64,000 nucleotides of DNA from contig NZ_CP035319.1 of the NCBI RefSeq assembly GCF_004328705.1, forward strand, positions 1,054,001 through 1,118,000, written 5' to 3'. The position numbers and the translations under genes were made by a program. A model generated the notes under the pieces. That model was not told the DNA's origin and ran no database searches. It saw only the letters and a program-made list of their open reading frames with translations. The DNA comes from Rhodococcus sp. ABRD24 (GTDB lineage Bacteria > Actinomycetota > Actinomycetes > Mycobacteriales > Mycobacteriaceae). Of this stretch, positions 46,200 to 56,229 are shown one piece after another. Every line of letters starts with the position of its first letter. Within the stretch, counting starts at the first letter, position 1.

Positions 46200-47482
46200 G
46201 CCACGTTCCCCGTCGCTGTGCTCTCACCGTGAGAGTCCCATCCATCAGTCCATTCGCCGTGTGAAAGCCAGTGCGCGGCGCGCTCCGCGCGTTCACGGAC
46301 CGCCGCGACGTACGCCGGGTCGTCCGGCGAACCGGCAGCGGCGCCGACCACGTTCACGTGCCCGATCTTGCGATCCTTGCGCTCGCCCTTGCCGTACAAG
46401 TGCACCTTCGCGTCCGGAATCCGGGCGAAGAGGTGGTGCAGACGCTCGTCCATGCTCATCTCCGGCGCCTCCGGGGCGCCGAGCACGTTCGCCATCACGG
46501 TCAGCGGCGCGAGTGGCGAGGTATCGCCGAGCGGATAATCCAACACCGCCCGCAGGTGCTGCTCGAACTGCGACGTCCGCGCACCGTCCTGGGTCCAGTG
46601 GCCCGAGTTGTGCGGGCGCATGGCGAGCTCGTTGACCACAAGCCTGCCGTCGGTGGTTTCGAAGAGCTCCGCCGCCATCGCACCCACGACGCCCAGCTCG
46701 GACGAGATCCGCAGCGCGAGCTGCTCAGCCTCCGCCGCCAGCTCATCGGACAGATCAGGGGCCGGCGCGAGCACGACGGCGCACTGGCCGGACAGCTGCA
46801 CCGTCTCGACCACAGGCCACGACGCGCCCTGTCCGAACGGGGACCGCGCGACCATCGCGGAGAGCTCACGCCTCATGTCGATCGCCTGCTCGACCATGAG
46901 CTGGACGCCCTTGTCCAGCTGCTCGGTCACGATCGCCTCGGCCTCGTCGGAGTCGCCGGTGATCCACACCCCACGACCGTCGTAGCCGCCACGAACCGCC
47001 TTGATCACCACGGGCCAGCCATGTTCGGCACCGAACCGGACAACATCCTCTGCCCAGGTCACCTCGGTGAACGCCGGGACGGGCACACCCATCTCGGTCA
47101 GCTTGCGGCGCATGGCCAGCTTGTCCTGCGCGTACACGAGCGCCTGCGGCGGTGGCTGCACGTTGACGCCCTCGGAGACCAGGACGTCGAGGTGCTCGGT
47201 GGGGACATGCTCATGGTCGAAGGTGAGCGCGTTCGATCCGAGCGCGGCCTTGCGCAGCGCCACCAGATCCGTGTGACTGCCGAGCACGACGTCCGGGCTG
47301 ACCTGCGCGGCGGGCTCGTCGATGCTGCCCGCGAGGACCCGCAGGGTCTGTCCGAGCTCGATGGCCGCCTGGTGCGTCATTCGGGCGAGCTGGCCGCCGC
47401 CGATCATCGTCACCACGGGCATTCCACTCGGGAGGTCGCGCGGAGTGGTGGGGCGAGATTCGGATTCAGATTTTCCGGTCAC
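46196..47482 (-). CDS. purK: N5-carboxyaminoimidazole ribonucleotide synthase
   Basis: 428 residues from GTG 47482; an ATG at 47500 and an internal ATG at 47422 are alternatives, the last giving [11 protein letters not shown] close to the family start. ATP-grasp enzyme carboxylating AIR with bicarbonate. Motifs: [30 protein letters not shown] and the late [14 protein letters not shown]. Coupled with purE. Divergent from the GtrA gene. Confidence 0.95.
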   Translation of the reverse strand: MTGKSESESRPTTPRDLPSGMPVVTMIGGGQLARMTHQAAIELGQTLRVLAGSIDEPAAQVSPDVVLGSHTDLVALRKAALGSNALTFDHEHVPTEHLDVLVSEGVNVQPPPQALVYAQDKLAMRRKLTEMGVPVPAFTEVTWAEDVVRFGAEHGWPVVIKAVRGGYDGRGVWITGDSDEAEAIVTEQLDKGVQLMVEQAIDMRRELSAMVARSPFGQGASWPVVETVQLSGQCAVVLAPAPDLSDELAAEAEQLALRISSELGVVGAMAAELFETTDGRLVVNELAMRPHNSGHWTQDGARTSQFEQHLRAVLDYPLGDTSPLAPLTVMANVLGAPEAPEMSMDERLHHLFARIPDAKVHLYGKGERKDRKIGHVNVVGAAAGSPDDPAYVAAVRERAERAAHWLSHGEWTDGWDSHGESTATGNVA

Positions 47483-47613
47483 GACACACCATGGTGTCAT
47501 GCGCGTGTCGCAACGGTTCTGCCGAGGTCATCCCCGGTCGCAACCTGTGAAGAACCTGATAAGGCATGATCCACTGCATCGATCGAGATCTGGGGTTCGT
47601 ACACTACTTCGTT
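47483..47613. promoter_or_regulatory. purK / gtrA-like divergent interval
   Basis: Contains the perfect palindrome ACACCATGGTGT (47486-47497) and two copies of GTCGCAAC exactly 30 bases apart (47507-47514, 47537-47544). These may be regulator sites for purK or the GtrA gene; no known motif is recognised. Confidence 0.3.
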
Positions 47614-48153
47614 GTGTCTTTTGTCGACGTGGCGATGAGCCGAGTGCCCCAGCCGTTCCGGGCGATCGTGCTGCGCCACCACGAGTTGATCAAGTTCGCA
47701 ATCGTCGGCGGCACGACCATGGTGGTCGACCTTGCCATCTTCTATTCGCTGAGCCTGACCATCCTCGAGCAGAAGCCCGTCGTCGCCAAGATCATCTCCG
47801 GCGTGGTGGCGACCATCCTGAGTTACATCCTCAACCGCGAGTGGTCGTTCAAACATCGCGGTGGCCGCGAGCGCCATCACGAGGCGCTGCTGTTCTTCAC
47901 CATCAGCGGCATCGGCGTCCTGATCGCGGCGGCGCCGCTGTGGATCGCCAACAACATCTTCGATGTCCGCGCATCGGCCAGCCTCACCACGGTGCTCGTC
48001 GTCGACTTCGTCCTGAATTACATCATCGGAAACCTGCTGCAGATGATCTTCCGCTTCTGGTCGTTCCGGCGATGGGTGTTCCCCGAGCAGACCAGCGGCC
48101 CCGAGTCCGCCGGCGAACCGGTGGAGCTCGCCGGGGAGGAACCCGGCCGCTAG
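47614..48153 (+). CDS. GtrA family membrane protein (Rv3277-like)
   Basis: 179 residues from GTG 47614 (V-S-F-V-D-V-A-M-S); a longer frame from 47566 is possible. Four helices (about 30-50, 60-80, 90-115, 120-145) match GtrA: KFAIVGGTTMVVDLAIFYSL, ISYILNREWSFKH-like and NYIIGNLLQMIFRFWSF. GtrA proteins help move polyprenyl-linked sugars across the membrane, and mycobacterial members act in arabinogalactan/lipoarabinomannan glycosylation. Convergent with the kinase gene, overlapping by 4 bases at the stops. Confidence 0.88.
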   Translation: MSFVDVAMSRVPQPFRAIVLRHHELIKFAIVGGTTMVVDLAIFYSLSLTILEQKPVVAKIISGVVATILSYILNREWSFKHRGGRERHHEALLFFTISGIGVLIAAAPLWIANNIFDVRASASLTTVLVVDFVLNYIIGNLLQMIFRFWSFRRWVFPEQTSGPESAGEPVELAGEEPGR

Positions 48154-49472
48154 CGCGGTTCGTGAATACCGACCACGCGGGTCGGCGCCTCGTCCTTGAC
48201 TGCGGCCAGAAAGGCAGCGAACAACGCCGGCCGGCGCCGCTGCAGCTCCAGACGGCCACCATCGGCCTCGATCAGCGCCCGCGCCAACGCCAGTCCGAGA
48301 CCAGTGGAACCGGAACCCGAGAATCCCCGGTCGAAGATGTGCGGGGCAAGCCGGTCGCTCACGCCCTCGCCCTCGTCCGACACTTCGACGCACACACGGG
48401 TCTCCTTGGGCGTTTCCCGTCCGGCCGGGGAGACCAGGCGCACCGACACCGTGCACGTCCCAGCCCCGTGCCGGAGCGCATTGTCGATCAGCACCGAGAT
48501 CGCCTCACGCAGTCGTGAGCCGGTGGTCGCGGCCATCAGGCGCGGCTCGCCGCGCAGCCGGAGCACCCGCCCGGCCTCCTTGTACGGGCCCTGCCAGTCG
48601 GCGACGACACTCGCGAGCTCACCGACCACGGACACCGGTGTGCGATCGGCCGCACTGCTGTTACGCGAGGAGCGCACCAGGTCGTCCACTGCTACGGTGA
48701 GCCGGTCGACCTGCGCCATCGCCTCCTCCGCCTCGTGGACCACCGCGGGATCTGCATGCCCCGAGAGCTCGTCGAGCCGCAGCCGGACGGCCGTGAGGCG
48801 GCTGCGCAGCTGATGCGAAACGTCGGCGACGAGCGCATGCTCGCGCTGCAATCTCCCGGCGATCTCGACGGTGGCGGAATCGAGAACGTCCGACACCCGG
48901 TCCAGTTCGGGAATCCCGTGCCGCCGCGGGACTTCACGGAAATCGCCCTCCGCGAGCCGCGCGGCACGCTCGGCGACGTCTTTGAGCGGATCGGCGAGCC
49001 GCTTGGCGGTGACCACCGCGACACCGGCGCCGGCACCCATCGATGCCAGCACCAGCAGGGTGACCGCACCGATCGCCTGCCGTTGGAGGGTCCGCGTCCG
49101 ATCCGACGGCACCTCGAGCCGCAGGGAACCCGAGGTGCCCATCGACAGCGATTCCACGAGCGGCGACAGCACCTCGCTTGCGCCGATGTCCAGCCGGGCG
49201 GCACCCTGCTCGGGAGTGGGGTACACCACGACGAGTTTGCCGCCCTCGGGGACCACCAGACGCAGCGATGTCGTGTCGAGTCCATTCTCGATGACGCCGC
49301 TCCGACCCTCCTGGACGATGATCTCCGCGGCCATCCGATCCAGTCGGGCCTGCAGGTCACTGCGGGTGAAGTCCTCGACCCACAGCCACGCGGTGTAGAT
49401 CAGCGGCACGCCGAGCAGAAGCCCCGTGAGAATGACGACGGCGAGGATCGACTGCAGGATTCTGCGACGCAC
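48150..49472 (-). CDS. Sensor histidine kinase (HAMP, HisKA)
   Basis: 440 residues. Two helices (about 8-28 and 133-157) enclose an extracellular segment; HAMP (about 155-205); phospho-acceptor box VADVSHQLRSRL with His220, where the usual E-L-R-T-P is replaced by Q-L-R-S-R, as in a known actinobacterial subgroup. HATPase boxes: VLIDNALRHGAG, DEGEGVS, STGLGLALARAL. It follows its response regulator by 12 bases on the same strand. Signal unknown. Confidence 0.92.
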   Translation of the reverse strand: MRRRILQSILAVVILTGLLLGVPLIYTAWLWVEDFTRSDLQARLDRMAAEIIVQEGRSGVIENGLDTTSLRLVVPEGGKLVVVYPTPEQGAARLDIGASEVLSPLVESLSMGTSGSLRLEVPSDRTRTLQRQAIGAVTLLVLASMGAGAGVAVVTAKRLADPLKDVAERAARLAEGDFREVPRRHGIPELDRVSDVLDSATVEIAGRLQREHALVADVSHQLRSRLTAVRLRLDELSGHADPAVVHEAEEAMAQVDRLTVAVDDLVRSSRNSSAADRTPVSVVGELASVVADWQGPYKEAGRVLRLRGEPRLMAATTGSRLREAISVLIDNALRHGAGTCTVSVRLVSPAGRETPKETRVCVEVSDEGEGVSDRLAPHIFDRGFSGSGSTGLGLALARALIEADGGRLELQRRRPALFAAFLAAVKDEAPTRVVGIHEPR

Positions 49473-49484
49473 TGCGCGGGAAAC

Positions 49485-50165
49485 CTAGTCCGTGTTGATG
49501 CGGAAGCCGACGCCGCGCACAGTCGCAATCCGACGGTCGGAGCCCGCTCCCTCGTCGCCGATCTTCCGACGCAACCAGGACATGTGCATGTCGAGGGTCT
49601 TCGATCCCCGCAGCTCCACGTCGCCCCAGACCTCACGCAGAATCGTGTCCCGCGAGACCACCTGGCCGGCATGTTCGAGCAGGACCCGCAGCAGTTCGTA
49701 CTCCTTGTTCGCGAGCGCGACCTCCGACCCGTTCACGAGCACCCGGCGCGCCGCGGGCTCGAGACGGATGCCGGCAACCTCGACCACGAGGTCCTCGCCC
49801 GCACCACCGCGCCGCAGCAGCGCCCGGACCCGGGCCATCAGCTCGGCGAGACGGAACGGCTTGCCGACATAGTCGTCAGCACCCGCATCGAGCCCCACCA
49901 CGAAGTCCACCTCGTCGGTTCGGGCGGTCAGCATCAGTACCGCGAGATCGAGGCTGTGTGCGCGCAACTGACGACACACCTCGAGGCCGTCCATACCGGG
50001 CAGACCGAGGTCGAGGATCAGCAGCTCGAACTCGCCGGTGAGCGCGCGTTCGAGCGCGGCTGGCCCGGTGTGTTCGATGGTGACGGTGTAGCCTTCGCGA
50101 CCGAGCGCACGCGACAGTGGCGCAGCGATGGCCTCGTCATCTTCGGCAAGCAATACGGCGGTCAC
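49485..50165 (-). CDS. Response regulator, OmpR/PhoB type
   Basis: 226 residues. Receiver: AEDDE acidic pocket, Asp52 in LILDLGLPGMDG, Lys in YVGKPFRLAEL; winged-helix output domain (about 128-222; NKEYELLRVLLEHAG, ending TVRGVGFRIN). Pairs with the kinase downstream. Not related to MtrA beyond the family. Confidence 0.93.
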   Translation of the reverse strand: MTAVLLAEDDEAIAAPLSRALGREGYTVTIEHTGPAALERALTGEFELLILDLGLPGMDGLEVCRQLRAHSLDLAVLMLTARTDEVDFVVGLDAGADDYVGKPFRLAELMARVRALLRRGGAGEDLVVEVAGIRLEPAARRVLVNGSEVALANKEYELLRVLLEHAGQVVSRDTILREVWGDVELRGSKTLDMHMSWLRRKIGDEGAGSDRRIATVRGVGFRINTD

Positions 50166-50204
50166 GACGACAGCCTACGGTTGCTTTCGTCCCCGCGGTC
50201 CCTA

Positions 50205-50810
50205 TTACCAGCCTTTTCGGAAATCGTGACGTGTATCCCCGGGGCCCCCGAACTCGTTCCGGGGTTCATCTCGGTGATCGCTCCAGTGTTCGTCACGGCG
50301 TTCGTCACGGCGCGTGCTCGTCGCGTCGAGCACCTGGTGATAGAGCATCGAATGGACCTTCTGCACTTCCGGAATGTTGTCGAACTCGAGTGGGTCATCC
50401 GAGGATGCGACGATCACAAGAGTGCCGGTCCGCAGCATCCGGTCGACGAGACCGTGACGGAACTGCACGTTGCTGATTCGGCCCATCGGGATGTCGATTC
50501 CCGTATGGGTCATGACGCCGTGGCGGATCATCACCCGGCGGTCGGTGACGATGAAGTGGGTGGACTTCCACTGCAGCAGTGGAACGAGTGTCTTCCAGCC
50601 CACGATTCCCGCCCACGCGACGGCGACGGCGATCAGCACGACCGTCGTTGCCCCACCGGTGAGCTGCGACTGGGCCAGCCCGGCAGCGAATCCGGCGAGC
50701 GCGGTCGCCAGGATGAAGATGATCGCGGGGAGCACGAGCATCTTCCAGTGCGGGTGCCGGTGCAGCACCAGTTCCTCGTCCGCCGCCAGCGCGTCCTGCG
50801 GATATCCCAT
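50205..50810 (-). CDS. PH domain-containing membrane protein (Rv3278c-like)
   Basis: 201 residues from ATG 50810. Two helices (about 25-45 and 52-70) precede a bacterial PH domain (YdbS/DUF304-like; about 70-155: FIVTDRRVMIRHGVMTHTGI, GRISNVQFRHGLVDRMLRTG). The C-terminal 45 residues are Asp/Arg/His-rich with a repeated R-D-E-x pattern, probably disordered. Function unknown. Same relative place as in mycobacteria, between the GtrA gene and birA. Confidence 0.85.
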   Translation of the reverse strand: MGYPQDALAADEELVLHRHPHWKMLVLPAIIFILATALAGFAAGLAQSQLTGGATTVVLIAVAVAWAGIVGWKTLVPLLQWKSTHFIVTDRRVMIRHGVMTHTGIDIPMGRISNVQFRHGLVDRMLRTGTLVIVASSDDPLEFDNIPEVQKVHSMLYHQVLDATSTRRDERRDEHWSDHRDEPRNEFGGPGDTRHDFRKGW

Positions 50811-50826
50811 GCCAAGAGTGTGACAG

Positions 50827-50845
50827 GTTCGGTGCCGGACCGAAC
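50827..50845 (-). terminator. Short hairpin after the AI-2E transporter gene
   Basis: GTTCGGT (50827-50833) pairs with ACCGAAC (50839-50845) around a 5-base loop, directly beyond the stop at 50846. Only seven pairs, no T tract. Confidence 0.4.
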
Positions 50846-51979
50846 TCAGCCCGCGTCGGGCACCGGCTTCTCGACAGGCTTCGCCGGCGGGGACTCGACA
50901 TCTCGAGCGACCGATCCTCTGATGAACACGTCGGCCCACCGAGTCGCCGGATCGATGTCGATCAGAAATGCCTTGACCAACAGCGACATCGGGATTGCGA
51001 GCAATGCCCCCAGCGGACCCAGCACCCACCCCCAGAACACGAGCGCGAGAAAGGTCACCGTGACCGACAGCCCGACGGCGTCTCCGACGATCTTGGGCTG
51101 GATCACAGACTGGATGAGCACGTTGATGGCGCTGTAGACGACGATCACGATGATCGCGAGTTTCGGTCCGCCCTGCAGCAACCCGAGTAACGCCGGTGGC
51201 ACGAGCCCGAGTACGAATCCGATGTTCGGGATGTAGTTGGTGATGAATGACAGCAGCGCCCACAGGACCGGCAACGGGATGTCGAGCCACCACAGCGCGA
51301 AGCCGTCGATGACCGCGACAATCAGGCCGAATACGGTGGACACGATGAGGTAGCTGCGAGTGCCCGACGCGAACGTCTCGATTGCGTAGGCAATCTCGGG
51401 CCGGTTGCGCGCGACGACCGAGAGCCGGTCGCTCATCGACATGCCGTCCAACGCCATGAACAGCAACAGCGCGAGGATGAAGAACAGATTCGAGAACACC
51501 CCGAGCAGTCCCGAGAGGGCAGACTCGATGTAGCCGACCGCCTTACCGAAGTCGATACCGGACAGCGCGTTCTGGATCTGTTCCGACCCGATACCCCGTT
51601 GCTCCAGCTGCCCGCGCGCCTGGTCCAGCAGTTACTGGGCGTCGTCGGAATACTGCGGTAACAGCGTCGCGAACTGTGCCACCGAGATCGCCAGCGCGCC
51701 CACGAGTCCCAGCAGAATCGCATACACGGCGATCAGTGCACCGAGCATGCCGATCCATCGCGGCCAACCGCGCCGACGCACCCAGTCCTGGATCGGCTGG
51801 ACACCGATGGTGAGCATCAGCGCCAGCAACACCGGGCCGAGAACACCGGAGAACGACTTCATTCCGGCAACCGCGACCACGATGCCGGCGAGACCCAGCA
51901 GCACGATCAGCCCGCGCGGGATCGCCCAGTCCGAGCGATTCACCGGATCGGGCGGTTGCCGCAGCGTCTTCCGCGTCAT
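50846..51979 (-). pseudogene. AI-2E family transporter, interrupted by an in-frame TAA
   Basis: The frame from ATG 51979 encodes an AI-2E/PerM-type membrane protein of about 376 residues, but a TAA at 51632-51634 stops it after 115 residues (…YSDDAQ). The same frame continues at once with L-L-D-Q-A-R-G-Q-L-E-Q and shows the remaining helices and the family's motifs SFITNYIPNIGFVLGLVPPA and GWVLGPLGALLAIP, with no frameshift. A second ATG at 51499 could start a truncated C-terminal protein of 217 residues. So the gene is broken by a single substitution, or the base is a sequencing error. The family exports autoinducer-2 or small molecules, or acts as a sodium-proton antiporter. Confidence 0.85.
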
Positions 51980-52021
51980 CCGACCTCCGGATCTGTGCGG
52001 GCCGCTCAGGTCTCCGCCTGG

Positions 52022-52618
52022 TCAGCTCATGCGACGGACAAGGAATGGCGCGGCGACGACAACGAGGCCGTACAGCACCATCCAGACACCGACGACGATC
52101 CTGAACACCTCGAGCGAGAGTTCCGGCTGGAGCAGGACGATGGCGCCCGCGACGACGCTGATGATGCCGAGCACGATGCCGACCGCGCGATTACCCGGAA
52201 CCTCCGACGCGCCAGCGACGATGTCGAGTACACCCCGGAAAACCCACCACGCACCGATGACGAGCGCGATGACGACCACTGTCTGCAGCGGGCTGCGGAG
52301 TACCAGGAATCCCAGCAGGATCGCAAGGGCTCCCGACAGCCCGGTCAATGTGCGCGCGGCAGCGGGCGCGCCCACCTCCGCGAACGAGCGGACGATCTGG
52401 ATGATGCCGAACGCGAAGACCTGGATCGCAATGAGGACTGCGGCGACGACGAGGGTGGCGCTGGGCCACACGAGGATCGCGACTCCGAGGCCGAGTGTGA
52501 GGACCCCGAACACCACTGTCAGTCCGGTCAGGAATCGACGAGCACTTTCGACATCGACCGAATCGCCGGCCACCCAGACCTCTTCCGAGCCCGCCGACGC
52601 GGCGTTGTGAGAGTTCAT
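52022..52618 (-). CDS. HdeD family (DUF308) membrane protein
   Basis: 198 residues from ATG 52618, with AAGGGG 7 bases upstream. Six hydrophobic helices in three pairs (about 30-70, 85-125, 140-190), typical of DUF308/HdeD proteins. E. coli HdeD is linked to acid resistance; in actinobacteria the role is unknown. Its stop lies 42 bases from the AI-2E gene start on the same strand. Confidence 0.8.
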   Translation of the reverse strand: MNSHNAASAGSEEVWVAGDSVDVESARRFLTGLTVVFGVLTLGLGVAILVWPSATLVVAAVLIAIQVFAFGIIQIVRSFAEVGAPAAARTLTGLSGALAILLGFLVLRSPLQTVVVIALVIGAWWVFRGVLDIVAGASEVPGNRAVGIVLGIISVVAGAIVLLQPELSLEVFRIVVGVWMVLYGLVVVAAPFLVRRMS

Positions 52619-52855
52619 CATTCGTCCCCTTCGTCTCACGAGAATCGTGGATCAGCGTCAAAGTATCAGTAATCGTGCCACCGCGAGCGCCACGCGCAGT
52701 AGCATTTCCCCATGGGGTTTTCTCGACGTTTCGCGGCCACCTGACCTGTCCTTCGGAGCACAGTTTCACCCTCGGCAGGTGAGGATCCGGCACCCGAATC
52801 GACGGACACTCCAGCTGTTGGATTGATTGCTCGGCCGATCGAAAGGGGAAACGCC
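52619..52855. promoter_or_regulatory. Divergent interval between two membrane protein genes
   Basis: About 240 bases between the HdeD-like gene and the DUF7144-like gene. Ribosome sites AAGGGG are visible on both sides (near 52625-52630 on the minus strand and near 52842-52847 on the plus strand). No RNA gene, operator or repeat that I can support is seen. Confidence 0.35.
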
Positions 52856-53275
52856 ATGACGGATCGCACACCGGCGAGCCATAACACCGGCGGCGCCAGA
52901 CAGGGATTCGCGGCCGGGGCCTCGATCGCCGCCGCTATCGTCCTGATGACCGTCGGAGTTCTGCAGATTATCCAGGGTATTTCGGCGCTAGCGAAAGACG
53001 ATGTCTTCGTCGTGGGCCCCGAGTACGTCTACCAGTTCGATCTGACCACCTGGGGATGGATCCACCTGGTGATCGGCATCGTGGTGATCCTCATCGGGCT
53101 CGGATTGCTGACCGGCGCGACGTGGGCGCGGGTGGCCGCGATCATCATCGCGGCGCTGTCGATCATCGCGAACTTCCTGTGGATTCCGTGGTATCCGCTG
53201 TGGTCGATCCTCATCATCGCACTCGATATCGTGGTGATCTGGGCCGTCACGACCTGGGACGCCGAGCGGGTCTGA
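52856..53275 (+). CDS. Four-helix membrane protein (DUF7144-like)
   Basis: 139 residues from ATG 52856, preceded by AAAGGGG; a frame start at 52823 is less likely. Four hydrophobic helices (about 18-45, 67-90, 93-112, 114-132) with W-G-W-I-H-L-V-I-G-I between, a pattern typical of small actinobacterial membrane proteins. Function unknown. Convergent with birA; stops are 3 bases apart. Confidence 0.8.
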   Translation: MTDRTPASHNTGGARQGFAAGASIAAAIVLMTVGVLQIIQGISALAKDDVFVVGPEYVYQFDLTTWGWIHLVIGIVVILIGLGLLTGATWARVAAIIIAALSIIANFLWIPWYPLWSILIIALDIVVIWAVTTWDAERV

Positions 53276-53278
53276 CAG

Positions 53279-54121
53279 TTACACCGCGCGCAGATGGGTG
53301 ATGTCGCCGGCCGACACCGCGACCGGCGGCTCACCTTCTGCCTTGATCACGATCCGACCCTCGGTGTCCACGTCCGTCGCGATGCCGACCAGTTCCCGAT
53401 CGCCCGGAAGTTCCGCGCGGACCCGTCGGCCGAGCGTTCCGCACCGCTCCCGGTAGGCCGCCGCGAGGTCGTCGACACTCCATTCCGCCGAGTGCCACTG
53501 TTGCCAGCGGACGGCCAACTCCCGCAACACCGCCCGCACCAGGATGTCGCGATCGGTGATTGCCGCATTCTCCAGCGCGAGTGACGTGGCCGTGGGCACC
53601 GGCAGTTCATCCTCGGTGAGACTGACGTTGAGTCCGATCCCGACGACGACGGTCGGCACCGGCGACGTGGCCGCCACCTCGGCGAGGATGCCCGCCACCT
53701 TCCTGCCGTCGATGAGAACGTCGTTGGGCCACTTGAGTTCCGCGTCCACCTCGGCAACCCGGCGCAACGCATCCACCACCGCGATACCGGACAACAGTGG
53801 TACCCAGCCGATATCGGTCAGGCTCAGTCCCGGCATGCCGAGAACCACGGACACCGTGACCAGGGCGCGGGGCGTACTCACCCAGGACCGAGCGTGCCGA
53901 CCGCGGCCACCGGTCTGGAACTCGGCGATCAGGACGCTGCGATCGAAGTCCGGGCCCTGCATCCGGGCCAGTAGATCGGCGTTGGTCGAGCCTGTCTCCG
54001 CCACCACGTCGAGACGGGACCAGAAGGCATCCGGGTCACTTCCGTCCCGGACGAGTGCCCGGCGCAGCGCGTCGGGGTCGAGCGGCGGGCGGTTGAGATC
54101 GGTCCACATATGTCCAGCCAT
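53279..54121 (-). CDS. birA: Biotin--[acetyl-CoA-carboxylase] ligase
   Basis: 280 residues, without the N-terminal DNA-binding domain of group II BirA. Attaches biotin to carrier domains, here most obviously AccA3. Motifs: ETGSTNADL, the biotinyl-AMP loop GGRGRHARSW (72-81), KWPNDVLIDGRKVAGIL (about 130-146), GIGLNV. Divergent from accD5, with 116 bases between. Confidence 0.95.
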   Translation of the reverse strand: MAGHMWTDLNRPPLDPDALRRALVRDGSDPDAFWSRLDVVAETGSTNADLLARMQGPDFDRSVLIAEFQTGGRGRHARSWVSTPRALVTVSVVLGMPGLSLTDIGWVPLLSGIAVVDALRRVAEVDAELKWPNDVLIDGRKVAGILAEVAATSPVPTVVVGIGLNVSLTEDELPVPTATSLALENAAITDRDILVRAVLRELAVRWQQWHSAEWSVDDLAAAYRERCGTLGRRVRAELPGDRELVGIATDVDTEGRIVIKAEGEPPVAVSAGDITHLRAV

Positions 54122-54237
54122 TCGACCAGCCTAGGATGCGACTGGAAAGTGACTCGCCAGTAGCTTAGGTTCAATAATTCAACGCAACCCGACCTCGTGC
54201 AAACGAGTACCGGGCGACCTGGCTAAGCTCACTTGCC

Positions 54238-55878
54238 ATGACCAGTGTGCAGGAGCCAGCCGCGGCGGAGGCGGCGAATACCCCGGATATCCACACGACG
54301 GCGGGAAAGCTCGCTGACCTGCGCAGCCGTCAGGCGCAGGCAATGCAGCCGATGGGCGAATCCGCCGTCGAGAAGGTTCACGCCAAGGGCAAGCTGACGG
54401 CGCGCGAGCGCATCACCGCGCTGCTGGATGAGGGCTCGTTCGTCGAGCTCGATGCCCTGGCCCGGCACCGCAGCACCAACTTCGGCCTCGCCGACAACCG
54501 CCCGCTCGGCGATGGCGTCGTCACCGGCTACGGCACCATCGACGGCCGCGACGTGTGCGTCTTCAGCCAGGACGCCACCGTGTTCGGCGGCAGCCTCGGC
54601 GAGATCTACGGCGAGAAGATCGTCAAGGTCATGGATCTCGCACTCAAGACCGGCCGCCCGCTGATCGGCATCAACGAAGGCGCCGGCGCACGTATCCAGG
54701 AGGGCGTCGTCTCGCTCGGCCTGTACGGCGAGATCTTCCACCGCAACGTCCAGGCCTCGGGTGTCATCCCGCAGATCTCCCTGATCATGGGCCCGGCCGC
54801 CGGCGGCCATGTCTACTCCCCTGCGCTGACCGACTTCGTGGTCATGGTCGACGAGACCAGCCAGATGTTCGTCACCGGCCCGGACGTCATCAAGACGGTC
54901 ACCGGTGAGGACGTCACCATGGAGGATCTGGGCGGCGCCCGGACCCACATGGTGAAATCGGGTGTCGCACACTACGTCGCTTCCGGCGAGCAGGACGCGC
55001 TCGACTACGTCAAGGACCTGCTGTCCTACCTGCCGAGCAACAACCAGGCCGCGACGCCGCGCCTGGCCCCGTCCGATCCGATCGTCGGCTCGATCGAGGA
55101 CTCGCTCACCGACGAGGACCGCGAGCTGGACACCCTGATTCCCGACTCGGCGAACCAGCCGTACGACATGCACGAGGTCATCCGCCGCATCCTCGATGAC
55201 GACGAGTTCCTCGAGGTGCAGGCCGAGCGCGCGATGAACGTCGTCGTCGGTTTCGGTCGCGTAGACGGCCGCAGCGTCGGCATCGTCGCCAACCAGCCCA
55301 CCCAGTTCGCGGGCTGCCTGGACATCGACGCCTCGGAGAAGGCGGCGCGCTTCGTCCGCACCTGCGACGCCTTCAACGTCCCGATCATCACCCTGGTCGA
55401 CGTCCCGGGCTTCCTGCCCGGCACCGAGCAGGAGTACAACGGCATCATCCGTCGCGGCGCGAAGCTGCTGTACGCGTACGGTGAGGCCACGGTCGGCAAG
55501 ATCACCGTCATCACCCGCAAGGCGTACGGCGGCGCGTACGACGTCATGGGCTCCAAGCACATGGGTGCGGACGTCAACCTGGCATGGCCGACCGCACAGA
55601 TCGCCGTGATGGGCGCGTCCGGCGCCGTCGGCTTCGTCTACCGTAAGCAACTGCTCGAGGCCGCCAAGAATGGTGAGGACGTCGACGCACTGCGCCTGCA
55701 GCTGCAGGCCGAGTACGAGGACACACTGGTGAACCCGTACGTCGCTGCCGAGCGCGGCTACATCGACGCGGTCATTCCGCCGTCGCACACCCGCGGACAG
55801 ATTGTCGCGGCGCTGCGTCTGCTGGAACGCAAGATGGTTTCACTTCCGCCCAAGAAGCATGGGAACATCCCCCTATGA
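54238..55878 (+). CDS. accD5: Acyl-CoA carboxylase, carboxyltransferase subunit AccD5
   Basis: 546 residues. Carboxyltransferase of propionyl-CoA/acetyl-CoA carboxylase; provides methylmalonyl-CoA and malonyl-CoA for lipid synthesis. Crotonase-type N and C halves: [13 protein letters not shown] (acyl-CoA site), [33 protein letters not shown] and [18 protein letters not shown]. Works with AccA3 (this window) and AccE5 encoded directly downstream (4-base overlap). Confidence 0.97.
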   Translation: MTSVQEPAAAEAANTPDIHTTAGKLADLRSRQAQAMQPMGESAVEKVHAKGKLTARERITALLDEGSFVELDALARHRSTNFGLADNRPLGDGVVTGYGTIDGRDVCVFSQDATVFGGSLGEIYGEKIVKVMDLALKTGRPLIGINEGAGARIQEGVVSLGLYGEIFHRNVQASGVIPQISLIMGPAAGGHVYSPALTDFVVMVDETSQMFVTGPDVIKTVTGEDVTMEDLGGARTHMVKSGVAHYVASGEQDALDYVKDLLSYLPSNNQAATPRLAPSDPIVGSIEDSLTDEDRELDTLIPDSANQPYDMHEVIRRILDDDEFLEVQAERAMNVVVGFGRVDGRSVGIVANQPTQFAGCLDIDASEKAARFVRTCDAFNVPIITLVDVPGFLPGTEQEYNGIIRRGAKLLYAYGEATVGKITVITRKAYGGAYDVMGSKHMGADVNLAWPTAQIAVMGASGAVGFVYRKQLLEAAKNGEDVDALRLQLQAEYEDTLVNPYVAAERGYIDAVIPPSHTRGQIVAALRLLERKMVSLPPKKHGNIPL

Positions 55879-56213
55879 CAGCGACCACCCGGGAAGCCGT
55901 ACTCACCGACGCCGAGCTACTCGACGCGTCGTCACTCGAGGGGGCGGCGTTGGCTGAAGCGCTCGCAGGTCTGGAGCCCGACATTGCCGCAGGGTCGCAA
56001 GGTCCCGTGATCAAGATCGTCAAGGGCAACCCGACGGACCAGGACATCGCGGCACTCGTCGCGGTCCTGTCCGCGGCAGCTGCTGCGGCCGGCGATGCCG
56101 TGTCCGATCAGAGGCCGCCCGAGACGTGGGGTGCACCGACTCGCATGCACCGCGTTCGTGCACCGTTCTCGCCGTACGCCTTCGGCAACCCGGTCGCGCC
56201 GCGCCCGTTCTGA
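55875..56213 (+). CDS. accE5: Acyl-CoA carboxylase epsilon subunit
   Basis: 112 residues. Small subunit that binds AccA3 and AccD5 and raises activity. The conserved core is [20 protein letters not shown] (about 46-65) and the aromatic/proline C-terminus with W-G-A-P near 85. The N-terminal region is acidic and probably disordered. Its start overlaps accD5 by 4 bases; maf begins 16 bases later. Confidence 0.93.
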   Translation: MTATTREAVLTDAELLDASSLEGAALAEALAGLEPDIAAGSQGPVIKIVKGNPTDQDIAALVAVLSAAAAAAGDAVSDQRPPETWGAPTRMHRVRAPFSPYAFGNPVAPRPF

Positions 56214-56229
56214 TCGAACGGTTCCGGTA

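Noticed and set aside
48735..51137. 800-codon plus-strand frame
   Set aside because: It is antisense to the kinase, response regulator and PH-domain genes, which have clear motifs; composition is typical of a shadow.
54229..55788. 519-codon minus-strand frame
   Set aside because: Antisense to accD5; Val/Asp/Gly-rich mirror typical of antisense frames in high-GC genes.
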